Shown here: positions 1 through 8,406 of the stretch, one piece after another | Position numbering within the stretch: the stretch's first letter is position 1 | How the letters are laid out: each line of letters opens with the position of its first letter | Assembly: GCA_900112995.1 (NCBI GenBank) | Contig: FONU01000004.1 | Location: forward strand, 62,001 to 126,000 | DNA length: 64,000 bases | Direction: 5' to 3' | Source: [Lactobacillus] rogosae | Lineage (GTDB): Bacteria; Bacillota; Clostridia; Lachnospirales; Lachnospiraceae | Translations under genes and position numbers: made by a program | Notes under the pieces: model-generated | What the model was told of the DNA's origin: nothing | Seen by the model: the letters and a program-made list of their open reading frames with translations, nothing else | Databases searched by the model: none

Positions 1-324
1 AATAGCTAATGCCTGCTCCTTAGTAAGTCCCTCATAATTAATGCTCACTCTTACATAAGCATCTTCTGACTCTTTATCAAGTGTCACTGTCGGATCTTTA
101 TCAAGCACATCACCCGGCTTTACATTCGTATAATCTTTACCTGTCGTATTATCATCTCGCATATGCTCATCTGTTTCTGTCAAAGTTCCTGTAACGTGTC
201 CTATAGTTATTACATTTGCTCTTGTATCCTTATCTGTAAAATATGCAAGTGTTCCGTAAGTCACCCCTGTAATGCAAAGTATCAAAGCTGCTACACCGGC
301 AGTTAATTTCTTCTTATTAACCAT
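1..324 (-). CDS. TasA/CalY-like exported protein (3' end beyond window)
   Basis: Open reading frame of 108 codons running off the left edge; the ATG at 322-324 follows an AG-rich ribosome site. The N-terminus (MVNKKK, then a hydrophobic stretch ending in GTLAYFTD) is the SipW-dependent type of signal peptide found in TasA and camelysin (CalY). The mature part carries the family pattern LTET, then KPGDVLDKDPTVT. Known members of the family are secreted and form biofilm fibres or act as cell-surface proteases; which applies here is unknown. It is the most downstream visible member of a three-gene set of paralogues on the same strand. The 121-bp gap to the next gene is AT-rich. No signal peptidase SipW gene is visible. 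Confidence 0.8.
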   Translation of the reverse strand, partial: MVNKKKLTAGVAALILCITGVTYGTLAYFTDKDTRANVITIGHVTGTLTETDEHMRDDNTTGKDYTNVKPGDVLDKDPTVTLDKESEDAYVRVSINYEGLTKEQALAI

Positions 325-445
325 ATAATCTCTTTCCTGAATAAATAAATATTATACTGTTATTGTTCAATTCCAATGATATAATACAATTTCAATAATA
401 TAACGCAAAAAGCACTGTCCGATTTATTCAATATAATACATTTTA

Positions 446-1195
446 TTAGAACTGTGCATCAGCAGATGTCTTGCTGTTTACAAGCTTGATAAGTTCTGGC
501 TGTGCCTCGTTGTAATCAGCAAATGTTGATGCCTGAACTGCAAAACCTGTAACCTTGATATTGAATGTAGGAAGTGTACCTGCACTTACAATGTTACCAT
601 CTGCATCCTTGTATATAACAGTTGGGTCGTACTGTTCCTTAGTTGTATCAATTATTGATAACTTATTGCCGTCTGCATCACACTTATAGATAGTTGTTGT
701 CTTAGCTGCACTTGACCATTCTTCTGTTATTCCAGCATTAACTGTAACATTGTTAAATAATGCTTCTGTTGACTCTCCTGCTTCAACGGCTGTCATATAT
801 ATCCACACTTCACTTCCGTCTGAATTGACTGTCGCCATTTTCCAGTTATCATTGTCGTAATCTGTAATTGAGGCATATTTTTTAAATTCTTCTGCACTCA
901 TAAGATTGCCCTTATCATCTAAATAATCAACCTTAACTGCCATATAGACAGGCTGATCTGATTCGTTATTCATAACAGGATTTTTCTTTATTACATCTCC
1001 TGGAAGATAATTCTTTCCTGAATCACTGGTCCATTCTGTTTCTGTAAGTGTTGTTGTAATATTACGGCTTGAAGTAAATGTATTGGTCTTAGTTTCTGTT
1101 ACTGCATTAAGATATGCTAATGTACCTCCTACTGCAAGACCTGCTGAAAGTACCATAGCTGCTGCTGTTAATGTAATCTTCTTACAAGTTGTCAT
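446..1195 (-). CDS. TasA/CalY-like exported protein
   Basis: 249 residues. A basic start (MTTCKK) and hydrophobic core end in GGTLAYLNAVTETKTNTF, the SipW-type signal-peptide junction of TasA/camelysin proteins. The pattern LTETEW then LPGDVIKKNPVMNN matches the flanking paralogues, and a C-terminal beta-rich segment (FNIKVTGFAVQAS) is shared with the next gene. There is a good ribosome site (GAGG) before the ATG. It starts 5 bp after the stop of the upstream gene at 1201, so the two are probably co-transcribed. Likely a secreted, possibly fibre-forming surface protein; the function is inferred from the family only. Confidence 0.85.
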   Translation of the reverse strand: MTTCKKITLTAAAMVLSAGLAVGGTLAYLNAVTETKTNTFTSSRNITTTLTETEWTSDSGKNYLPGDVIKKNPVMNNESDQPVYMAVKVDYLDDKGNLMSAEEFKKYASITDYDNDNWKMATVNSDGSEVWIYMTAVEAGESTEALFNNVTVNAGITEEWSSAAKTTTIYKCDADGNKLSIIDTTKEQYDPTVIYKDADGNIVSAGTLPTFNIKVTGFAVQASTFADYNEAQPELIKLVNSKTSADAQF

Positions 1196-1200
1196 AATAA

Positions 1201-1887
1201 TTAATCCTCCCTAACAATACTCATTTCCAATAACGAATTCTTCGCTTCCTCTACTGATACGCCCTCTGCCTGAACTGCATATGCCGTAACCTTGATATTG
1301 AACTCAGGTAATCTCTTAGTTGTGTTATCTGCAGTAATTTCATTGCTTAAATGCACTTTAGTAAATAAAGGCTTTGAAATATTTTCTTTAATATCTGTGT
1401 TGGCATTATCTTTATCAAGCGGCTTATTATACATATACATAAGCCGGCTTGCATATTCATCATTTTCTAAATCTGAATTGGCATTTCCAATAAATGTCCA
1501 ATCTTTAGACCAGTCAATTCCTGCATTAGCAAGCTCTGAACCTCCATAAAGATATCTGTCAGCAAATTCCCTGAATGTGAGTTCGTTATTCTTCTCATCA
1601 AAGAACTGAACCTTTAATGCCACATATGCACTGATACTTTCATCATTAAGGCTTACGGTTGGGTCTTTATCAATTGTCTGCCCCGGCACATATACCTTAG
1701 CTGCTTCTTTTCCATATCTCTCCCATTGCGGTTCTGTCAGGTCAATACTTATGGATTTATCCGACGCAAATACATTGGTCTTAGTTTCTGTTACCGTCTT
1801 TAACAAAGCGTATGCAGCCATACAACTGACTGACACAACTGCAATAACAGAACACACTAACAACAGTATCTTTTGCTTACCTTTCAT
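1201..1887 (-). CDS. TasA/CalY-like exported protein
   Basis: 228 residues, first gene of the visible TasA-like cluster. N-terminal membrane segment (ILLLVCSVIAVVSVSCMAAY) followed by LLKTVTETKTNVFAS, almost the same junction as in the neighbour. The pattern LTEPQWE, then VPGQTIDKDPTVSLND, is the family signature. The C-terminus has the same FNIKVTAYAVQA segment as the 446-1195 protein, which shows that the two are duplicates that have diverged in the middle. Its promoter must lie in the short gap between 1,888 and the terminator at about 1,973-2,010. Confidence 0.85.
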   Translation of the reverse strand: MKGKQKILLLVCSVIAVVSVSCMAAYALLKTVTETKTNVFASDKSISIDLTEPQWERYGKEAAKVYVPGQTIDKDPTVSLNDESISAYVALKVQFFDEKNNELTFREFADRYLYGGSELANAGIDWSKDWTFIGNANSDLENDEYASRLMYMYNKPLDKDNANTDIKENISKPLFTKVHLSNEITADNTTKRLPEFNIKVTAYAVQAEGVSVEEAKNSLLEMSIVRED

Positions 1888-1970
1888 ACAGTGCTTCCTT
1901 TCTTTATTTACTTTACTGCGGTATTATTACCCATTCTGGTCACACGAAAGTCACACAGGAAAATATTTAC

Positions 1971-2010
1971 AAAAAAATCAGTGATAAGATTTCTCTTACC
2001 ACTGATTTTT
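1971..2010 (-). terminator. Rho-independent terminator after the nuclease gene
   Basis: Arms 1973-1989 and 1994-2010 pair over 17 positions with a single A/C mismatch, and on the minus strand the stem runs into a T tract. It lies 25 bp after the stop of the nuclease gene. Part of the right arm (CTTACCACTGATTT) is repeated directly downstream at about 2010-2024. Confidence 0.75.
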
Positions 2011-2035
2011 CTTACCACTGATTTCTTATACTAAT

Positions 2036-2887
2036 TTATTCAAGTGAACTGTCACCTGTAACGTAATCAATCTTTACACCAGGCTGGACATTATAGCAGA
2101 ATACATTATATGAAATTCCCTCTCCATTATCCTCAACAGACTCAGCCTCCATAAGTACTCCATCTGCAAGCAGGTTATCTCCTGTAAATATCGGTGTAAC
2201 CCTGTACAGAACGTGATTATTAGTTTCTTTAATATAGTCTGCTACCATATTTTCAAATAAAAGCATACCATCAACATTAAGATATCTCGTTCCTGTTATA
2301 AGATTATTCTTGTTGGCATTCTCTGCTGTAAGCTGGTAACCTATAAGATGACATCTGTTATAAAGATATTTTCCGTCTACTATATCATATTTTACTGTAT
2401 GCCAGCCTGTAGGTTTTACAGAACCTATTGAGCCACGTTTCTCTGTTGGCATTAAGTCTTTTCCTATGCTTGCATAAGCTACTGTACATCTTCCAAGCTC
2501 GTCTAACTCACCATAATACTCAAAAGAGTCCACTGTCATATCATTTTCTGTAAAAAATGGTTCATTATTATTAACTATAACATATGGACTGTCACTGTAT
2601 TCTGGTAATGTAGCACGCCAGTCCGCACTATCCGTTCCCGCCGCTAATGTATCATTCTTATCTGCGGAATTATTCTTATTGGAGGAATTACTGCCACCTG
2701 CCTTATCAGTCTGTACAGTTGTACTCTCATTCTGTGACGGGTTAATGCTTTCTGCAATATCAGCACCTGAACAGCCTGCTAAGCTTAATACTAATGATAA
2801 GACAAGAATTAATGCAGACAGTACCTTACATAGACGTTTATTTGACGTATTAATTTTTTCTTTACTTGACAATATTCTATTTAACAT
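2036..2887 (-). CDS. Secreted lipoprotein DNA/RNA non-specific endonuclease
   Basis: 283 residues. The N-terminus has a signal peptide with lipobox LAGC (cysteine near residue 39), so it should be lipid-anchored outside the membrane. A Ser/Asn-rich linker follows, then an EndA/NucA-type beta-beta-alpha-metal nuclease domain. The active-site block reads NRCHLIGYQL near residue 178, followed by NKNNLITGTRYLN. The classical motif is DRGH; the catalytic His is kept, while Asp and Gly are replaced by Asn and Cys. From memory the NRCH form is common in Firmicutes homologues. Probable role: degrading external nucleic acid for nutrition or DNA processing at the surface. It is followed by a terminator. 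Confidence 0.85.
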   Translation of the reverse strand: MLNRILSSKEKINTSNKRLCKVLSALILVLSLVLSLAGCSGADIAESINPSQNESTTVQTDKAGGSNSSNKNNSADKNDTLAAGTDSADWRATLPEYSDSPYVIVNNNEPFFTENDMTVDSFEYYGELDELGRCTVAYASIGKDLMPTEKRGSIGSVKPTGWHTVKYDIVDGKYLYNRCHLIGYQLTAENANKNNLITGTRYLNVDGMLLFENMVADYIKETNNHVLYRVTPIFTGDNLLADGVLMEAESVEDNGEGISYNVFCYNVQPGVKIDYVTGDSSLE

Positions 2888-2900
2888 AACTTCACAATAA

Positions 2901-3314
2901 TTACACCTTACTCCTTATATATATTTCTTCTGTTATTTTATCGTGGGAATTACCCTCAAATTCCGATACATTTTCCAATTGGTAATTATCAAGCATTGCT
3001 GCCGGAAATGTAACGTCTGACGGATATTTTCTATTCCACTTATACACATAAATCTTACTTATGTTATCCTGTAACTCATTTATATCAACATTTTCCACAA
3101 AACAGTAATCTTGTGCCTGTGCCTCTGTATATGAATTATCTACGATAATATTATCTTTAGAAGTATCAAATAACTGACTGCTGTACTCAGACACCCATAT
3201 TCTATTAGTTCCTGCAATATCAAGAATCCTCTCAATAAGCCTGATATCCTTGCTCTGTCTGCGTTTATTAAACATCATTCCGTTATTATCATCAATTGTT
3301 ACAATTGCTATCAT
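2901..3314 (-). CDS. Hypothetical protein, 137 aa
   Basis: Small soluble protein with no signal peptide. The N-terminus (MIAIVTIDDNNGMMFNKRRQSKD) faintly resembles the first strand of dihydrofolate reductase-like proteins, but the other reductase motifs are absent, so I do not assign that function. Similar short proteins occur in Lachnospiraceae genomes. It lies 13 bp upstream of the nuclease gene and 6 bp after the 75-residue gene, consistent with a small operon 3548 to 2036. Confidence 0.6.
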   Translation of the reverse strand: MIAIVTIDDNNGMMFNKRRQSKDIRLIERILDIAGTNRIWVSEYSSQLFDTSKDNIIVDNSYTEAQAQDYCFVENVDINELQDNISKIYVYKWNRKYPSDVTFPAAMLDNYQLENVSEFEGNSHDKITEEIYIRSKV

Positions 3315-3320
3315 AATTCT

Positions 3321-3548
3321 TTATTTCTTTCCTGATATTTTCTTTAAATATTCATTCTTTAACTCATTCTGTTCCTTGAGCCTTTTAATCTCATTGTTAA
3401 GCATCTCTACATACTCATAAGCAAGCTTAACGCCGCCTCTTACAGCTATATCCTCGTGCTTACTGCAATCATCAAGCCACTGCAAGAATGACTTTTCTCT
3501 CAGGTTATTATATGTATTATCATCCTGTATAAACATACTGTGCCTCAT
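3321..3548 (-). CDS. Hypothetical protein, 75 aa
   Basis: Short charged protein. The second half (YVEMLNNEIKRLKEQNELK) is a predicted amphipathic, probably coiled-coil, helix. No known domain recognised. Tight spacing (6 bp) to the 2901-3314 gene supports it as a real, co-transcribed gene. Confidence 0.55.
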   Translation of the reverse strand: MRHSMFIQDDNTYNNLREKSFLQWLDDCSKHEDIAVRGGVKLAYEYVEMLNNEIKRLKEQNELKNEYLKKISGKK

Positions 3549-3609
3549 TTCTATATTATTATTTCAAATACTATTTTCTACATTATCCCTACAATTATTA
3601 TAAGAGGTA

Positions 3610-4476
3610 CTATTTAAGAAGCCACTCTATTTCTTCTTTATATGGTGGCTTTGTCTTCTTGTCTGAACCTTCCTCGGCAAGCCAAGGTGTCTCTAATATC
3701 TTTGGCACATCAATAAATCTTTCATCGTGTACAAGTCTGTGAAGTGTTTCATACCCGATACTTCCTTTATCAATATTGGCATGTCTGTCCTTGTGTGCTC
3801 CCAATGGATTCATACTGTCATTAATATGAAATACCGCTATCTGGTCAAGACCGATTACCTTATCAAATTCTTCAAATACTTCATCATAATGATTGACAAT
3901 ATCATATCCTGCATCATTAACGTGACAAGTATCAAAGCATACTCTTAATCTGTCTTTCTTATCAACACCATCATATATTGCTTTTAGTTCTTCAAATGTA
4001 CGCCCAACTTCGCTGCCTTTTCCTGCCATAGTTTCAAGGGCAATATAAACGTCGTCATCATTCTGGTTAAGCACTGTATTAAGACCTTTTATAACCTGTG
4101 CAATTCCTGCTTCCACCCCTGCATTAACGTGACTTCCCGGATGGAGCACCATAATGCGGCTTCTCATTGCCGCTGTACGGATTATCTCTTTTTCAAGGAA
4201 TTCAACTGCGAGCTCATATGTCTCTGGCTTAACAGTATTCGCAAGGTTAATTATATAAGGAGCGTGTACCACGATTTCCTCAATTCCGTGCTGTCTTGCA
4301 TATTCCCAGCCAGCTTCTATGTTAAGCTCTGATATATCTTTACGTCTGGTGTTCTGTGGTGCACCTGTGTATAACATAAATACATTAGCTCCATATGAAG
4401 CGGCTTCCTTAGCTGATGCTAAGAACATTTCTTTTCCTGCCATTCCAACGTGACAGCCTAATTTTATTTTACTCAT
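3610..4476 (-). CDS. nfo: Deoxyribonuclease IV (AP endonuclease)
   Basis: 288 residues, normal for the Nfo family of TIM-barrel AP endonucleases, which cut 5' of abasic sites in base excision repair. Metal-ligand motifs are visible in order: GCHVGMAGK at the start, [59 protein letters not shown] and the final LETPW. All expected His/Glu/Asp zinc ligands appear to be present. The ATG is preceded by CAGGAG. No close operon partner. Confidence 0.95.
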   Translation of the reverse strand: MSKIKLGCHVGMAGKEMFLASAKEAASYGANVFMLYTGAPQNTRRKDISELNIEAGWEYARQHGIEEIVVHAPYIINLANTVKPETYELAVEFLEKEIIRTAAMRSRIMVLHPGSHVNAGVEAGIAQVIKGLNTVLNQNDDDVYIALETMAGKGSEVGRTFEELKAIYDGVDKKDRLRVCFDTCHVNDAGYDIVNHYDEVFEEFDKVIGLDQIAVFHINDSMNPLGAHKDRHANIDKGSIGYETLHRLVHDERFIDVPKILETPWLAEEGSDKKTKPPYKEEIEWLLK

Positions 4477-4552
4477 TCTGTGAGACTCCTGTTTCTAATA
4501 TTTCTTAATTTCTTATTTTTTAAGCATATAATATTATAAATTATATACTCCA

Positions 4553-4673
4553 CCGTGCAAGTGTAAGAAATCTATGCTTTCTTACACTGTCGGGCGTTCG
4601 CCCTATAGGATAAAAAAATAAAAAAGTACTTTGTGCAAGCACAGTTCTTTTTTTATTCTTTTATCCTGCACGG
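4553..4673. repeat. Cloverleaf-like structured intergenic element
   Basis: The 390-bp gap between the nfo and SDR genes holds a compact fold. An outer stem CCGTGCA (4553-4559) / TGCACGG (4667-4673) encloses three further inverted repeats: GTGTAAGAAA/TTTCTTACAC (4561-4587), GGGCG/CGCCC (4592-4603), and an A-rich/T-rich arm pair starting AGGATAAAA and ending TTTTATCCT (about 4607-4667). It has no reading frame. It resembles other hairpin clusters in this window (59,900-60,130; 62,692-63,007), so I read it as a structured interspersed repeat; function unknown. Confidence 0.6.
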
Positions 4674-4760
4674 CTCATTGCTTACGCACATTATAGCATA
4701 AATTATGACGGATAATATGTCAAAACCAAATTATCCAGTTGGGATATTTTATAATATTTC

Positions 4761-4799
4761 ATTAAAAAAGAGATATTGATACGCTAATCAATATCTCTT
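4761..4799 (-). terminator. Rho-independent terminator after the SDR gene
   Basis: Perfect 13-bp inverted repeat (4768-4780 with 4787-4799, 6-nt loop). On the minus strand it is followed by six T residues. It lies about 70 bp after the stop of the oxidoreductase gene. Confidence 0.85.
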
Positions 4800-4866
4800 A
4801 TTATGCATATAAAATATTATTTTAATTAATTTCTCTTATCAGGCTTAAAAATCCTGTTCTTAATAA

Positions 4867-5625
4867 TTAAAGCATTGCACCATAATCTGTTACTATAATC
4901 TGGCCTGTTATTGCTTTGGCTTCATCGCTTGCAAAGAATATAATAACATTAGCAACATCCTCTGCTGTACAAGATGGTGCTTTAATATCACTATGGTTCA
5001 TCATAGCACCTATCATATCCGGGTCAAGTGCCGCTGGGTCTGTTCCCATAGTCATAGGTGTAATTATATTGCCTGGACATATGGCATTACAACGAATTCC
5101 GTCTTTCTGAAATCTTAATGCTGTATGCTTGGTAAGTCCTATAACTGCCGCCTTAGAAGCTACATATGCAGCTCCTCCACAGCCCTTCTCACCTGCTACA
5201 GAAGCTACATTTACAATTGATGCACCGCTCTTCATTCTCTTAGAAGCAGCTTTCATACAACGCATAGTTCCTTTTTCATTAGTTTCAATAATTCTATCCA
5301 TATCTTCATCAAGAAATCTGTCGATTGGCTTAAGTCCCTGCTCAAGAATACCTGCATTATTAACAAGTATATCTATCTTTCCATACTTATCCATTACCTT
5401 CTGCATAAGTGCCTCTGGGTCTTCAGGCTTTGATATATCTGTTGATATAGCATATACTTCACCACCTGCCGCTGTAATCTCATCAGCAACTTCCTTTAAT
5501 GCCGCCTCTCTTCTTGCTGTGATAACAACTGTAGCTCCCTCTTTTGCAAATAACTTCGCTGTAGCTGCTCCAACACCAGAGTTACCACCTGTAATAACTG
5601 CAACTTTACCGTCTAAACGTCCCAT
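4867..5625 (-). CDS. SDR-family oxidoreductase (3-oxoacyl-ACP reductase-like)
   Basis: 252 residues, a classical short-chain dehydrogenase/reductase. NAD(P)-binding TGGNSGVGAA (residues 12-21), structural NNAG near residue 88, catalytic Ser in NVASVAG, YVASK with catalytic Tyr and Lys near 153-157, and PGNI after it. Arg residues after the second strand (ARRE) suggest NADP(H). The substrate cannot be told from sequence; relatives include FabG and hydroxysteroid dehydrogenases. Ribosome site GGAGG before the ATG. Transcribed alone, with its own terminator. Confidence 0.85.
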   Translation of the reverse strand: MGRLDGKVAVITGGNSGVGAATAKLFAKEGATVVITARREAALKEVADEITAAGGEVYAISTDISKPEDPEALMQKVMDKYGKIDILVNNAGILEQGLKPIDRFLDEDMDRIIETNEKGTMRCMKAASKRMKSGASIVNVASVAGEKGCGGAAYVASKAAVIGLTKHTALRFQKDGIRCNAICPGNIITPMTMGTDPAALDPDMIGAMMNHSDIKAPSCTAEDVANVIIFFASDEAKAITGQIIVTDYGAML

Positions 5626-5758
5626 AATAATCCTCCATTCTGTTCACGAATATTCTACTATATATACAATTTGCACATATCATTTTGCATATATATGCTC
5701 GTTATGTATAATATTGTACAATTATATTATCTATTTGTAAACATTATCTGACAACTTT

Positions 5759-6394
5759 TTACAGATATATATAAGCCTCATTCGCTCCCCGAAGCTTATA
5801 TATTGCTTTCAACCATCTTACAACCGCTCTTTTGGAATATTTAAAATGTGTTCTATGACTGAGTGAAATATACTTAGCATTACAGCTTTCTATCTTCCTT
5901 AACTGCTCAAGCAGAAGTCCTGCGTTGTATCTTCTGAATTGCGGACCTGTTGCCGGATAAAGTGCATCACCAACATAACATATGTCTTTAACCTCCAACG
6001 CAAGACACCCCTTTGCGTGGCTTGAAGCTATTGGAAATATATGAAGATTTATATCATCATCAATATACATATCATCTGTAACAATCTCACCTGCTCCTGT
6101 ATATCTTAATGTATTCTTTCCCTGATACATATTCTTAAAATGTATATCAGACACATTTTTTATATGATCCAGGTGAAAATGAGACAAAACTATATTAATA
6201 TTTTTTTCGGCCTGATTATAAGAATTAATCATTGCCGGTATATCAGAATGACTTCCTGTATCATAAAGCCATATATTATGTCCGGTTTCTACAATTACAA
6301 CTGTACACGACAACGGATTTATTGTCGGCGTAATATAACTTATATTCTCATCTTCCCTGACTAATGATACTTTTTCAACAACTTGTGAATTCAT
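5759..6394 (-). CDS. Metallo-beta-lactamase-fold hydrolase
   Basis: 211 residues. Contains the metal-binding motif SHFHLDH (HxHxDH) near residue 70, a downstream His in SSHAKGC, Asp in YVGDALY and a final His in LSHRTHF, matching the metallo-beta-lactamase superfamily; the layout recalls N-acyl homoserine lactonase-like enzymes. The substrate is unknown. It begins 1 bp after the stop of metF (6396), so it is probably co-transcribed and translationally coupled with it. Confidence 0.8.
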   Translation of the reverse strand: MNSQVVEKVSLVREDENISYITPTINPLSCTVVIVETGHNIWLYDTGSHSDIPAMINSYNQAEKNINIVLSHFHLDHIKNVSDIHFKNMYQGKNTLRYTGAGEIVTDDMYIDDDINLHIFPIASSHAKGCLALEVKDICYVGDALYPATGPQFRRYNAGLLLEQLRKIESCNAKYISLSHRTHFKYSKRAVVRWLKAIYKLRGANEAYIYL

Positions 6395-6395
6395 A

Positions 6396-7262
6396 TTACA
6401 GAATTATTCCTTTAAGATTATCTTGAATTCCTTTTGCAATCTCAGGCTTATTCATTGAATATATATGAATATTCTTAACACCATTAGCCAGTAGGTCTAT
6501 AATCTGGTCTGAGGCATATATAACCCCTGCCTGTTTCATAGCATTTTCTGTATCACCATATTTATCAATAATATTCTTAAATCTTTCCGGCACATTGCAG
6601 CCTGATAATTTAACAGCATTCTTAACCTGTGCTCTCTTGGTAATAGGCATAATTCCCGGTATTATTGGAATATGTATGCCAGCTTCCCTTACCCTGTACA
6701 TAAAGTTAAAGAAAATGTTATTATCAAAGAACATCTGTGTTGTAAGAAATTCACAGCCTGCCTTAACCTTTTCCTTAAGACCATTAATATCATCAAACTT
6801 ATTCTTGGAATCTGGGTGTACTTCTGGATAACACGCACCACCAACACAGAAATCACCTGTCTTTTTAATCAGTTCTACAAGCTGTGAAGCGTGTTGAAAT
6901 TCTGTAAATACTTCTCCGTCATAATCTTTAGGAATATCTCCGCGGAGTGCAAGAATATTTTCAATTCCAGCCTGCTTCATCTCTGTTAAAGCTGTATTAA
7001 TGCTTTCTTTAGTTGCACATACACAAGTAAGATGTGCCATTGCTGGAACCTGATACTGCTTCTGGATTTCACTTGCAAGTTTAATTGTATTGCCCTTAGT
7101 GCTTCCTCCCGCTCCATATGTAACGCTCATAAAGCTTGGTTTCAATGAGGCTATATGTAAAGCTGCCTCCTTAACCATCTCAAAATCCGTGTCTTTCTTT
7201 GGTGGGAATACCTCCATTGATAATGTTTCCTGTTCCCTGTCTATAATATCTCTTATCTTCAA
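6396..7262 (-). CDS. metF: Methylenetetrahydrofolate reductase
   Basis: 288 residues. Begins with the family pattern LSMEVFPPKKD; then SVTYGAGGST (folate/FAD-binding), HLTCVCATKESI, LALRGDIP, and GGACYPEVHPDS, the usual MetF blocks in the usual order. It reduces 5,10-methylene-THF to 5-methyl-THF for methionine synthesis or, in acetogens, the methyl branch. It heads a two-gene unit with the metallo-hydrolase. The 265-bp upstream gap is very AT-rich, with loosely repeated AATTATTTTAA stretches and no riboswitch that I recognise. Confidence 0.95.
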   Translation of the reverse strand: MKIRDIIDREQETLSMEVFPPKKDTDFEMVKEAALHIASLKPSFMSVTYGAGGSTKGNTIKLASEIQKQYQVPAMAHLTCVCATKESINTALTEMKQAGIENILALRGDIPKDYDGEVFTEFQHASQLVELIKKTGDFCVGGACYPEVHPDSKNKFDDINGLKEKVKAGCEFLTTQMFFDNNIFFNFMYRVREAGIHIPIIPGIMPITKRAQVKNAVKLSGCNVPERFKNIIDKYGDTENAMKQAGVIYASDQIIDLLANGVKNIHIYSMNKPEIAKGIQDNLKGIIL

Positions 7263-7527
7263 TATCTTTTACCTGCCTCGTCTGTATCTTTACTTACTAT
7301 CTGATTAATATAATTACTTTAATCAATACAATTATTTTAACTATATTAATCAATTAAATTATTTTAACCATTACAATTATTTTGATTAATATAATTATGA
7401 TAACTCTATTATTTATATAATTCAATAAAATGCGCTAAAAGATTAATAATTACTATGGAAGCTTTAATTATAATGTGCTATTATATAGCCTGTTTTTCAT
7501 AATACTAATTATTTATAAGGAGGTTCT

Positions 7528-8406
7528 ATGTTTCAGTCATTCGAAGCTAAACACCCTAAGTTCTATCAGGTGTTCAGGCTTTTTATTATTACATTTGCAT
7601 CAATATTATATGCGTGGAATTTGCGCTGTTTTGCTAAGACCGCAGGACTTTTCCCTGGAGGATTTTCAGGACTTTCCCTGCTTTTACAGGAAATAATCAT
7701 TAAGTTCTTACATATAACTATACCTTTCAGTATATTTAATATTGCACTTAATCTTTTTCCTACTTATATTGCATTCAAATACATCGGAAAGAAATTTACC
7801 ATTTACTCAATTATAGTTATATTTTTATCAAGTATATTTGTGGATATTCTTCCACCTTATGTATTCACTAATGACGTGCTTTTGATAAGCGTGTTTGGTG
7901 GAATTATCAATGGATTTGCAATAAGCTTATGCCTTAACGCTGGTGCAACAACCGGTGGTACAGATTTTATAAGCATATTCTTATCACACGAAAAAGGAAT
8001 AGATGCCTGGAACTATATTCTGCTTGGAAATGTTGTAATGCTTGCTATTGCCGGTGCTATGTTTGGCTGGTCAATCGCTCTTTACTCAATCATATACCAG
8101 TTCTGTAGTACTCAGGTTATCCAGTGGTTATATAAGCGTTACAAGAAGGAAACTCTTTTTATTATCTCAGACAAGTCTGATGAAATATACCAGATTATTA
8201 AAGAAACTACTCATCACGATGCTACTCTATTCAAGGGAGTTGGCTGTTATGAAGGCAGGGAAAAGACACTTCTTTACTCTGTAATTCATTCAGAGGCAAC
8301 AAGACAGCTTATACCACTTATACGAAGTGCTGATCCTCACGCCTTTATAAATATAGTTAAAACCGAAGAACTAGATGGACGTTTTCACGATATCCCTCAC
8401 GATTGA
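7528..8406 (+). CDS. YitT-family membrane protein
   Basis: 292 residues. The N-terminal two thirds contain about five hydrophobic helices with the family pattern GLFPGGFSGLSLL and later GATTGGTDFI; the C-terminal 90 residues form the soluble DUF2179-type domain (YSVIHSEATRQLIPLI, ADPHAFINIV). The role of YitT proteins is not established. The ATG at 7528 follows AAGGAGG. It converges with the aminotransferase gene with no gap: its TGA ends at 8406 and the opposing stop starts at 8407, leaving no room for a terminator between them. Confidence 0.85.
   Translation: MFQSFEAKHPKFYQVFRLFIITFASILYAWNLRCFAKTAGLFPGGFSGLSLLLQEIIIKFLHITIPFSIFNIALNLFPTYIAFKYIGKKFTIYSIIVIFLSSIFVDILPPYVFTNDVLLISVFGGIINGFAISLCLNAGATTGGTDFISIFLSHEKGIDAWNYILLGNVVMLAIAGAMFGWSIALYSIIYQFCSTQVIQWLYKRYKKETLFIISDKSDEIYQIIKETTHHDATLFKGVGCYEGREKTLLYSVIHSEATRQLIPLIRSADPHAFINIVKTEELDGRFHDIPHD

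Noticed and set aside
1292-1984. Plus-strand open frames across the TasA-like genes
   Set aside because: They mirror well-supported minus-strand genes, lack ribosome sites and have no recognisable domains.
2901-3314. Dihydrofolate reductase
   Set aside because: Only the first ten residues look similar; the conserved substrate and NADPH motifs are missing and the protein is too short.
5129-5740. 203-codon plus-strand frame opposite the SDR oxidoreductase
   Set aside because: It is an antisense shadow of a gene with clear catalytic motifs; the translation is Ser/Thr/Ile-rich and has no plausible start signal.
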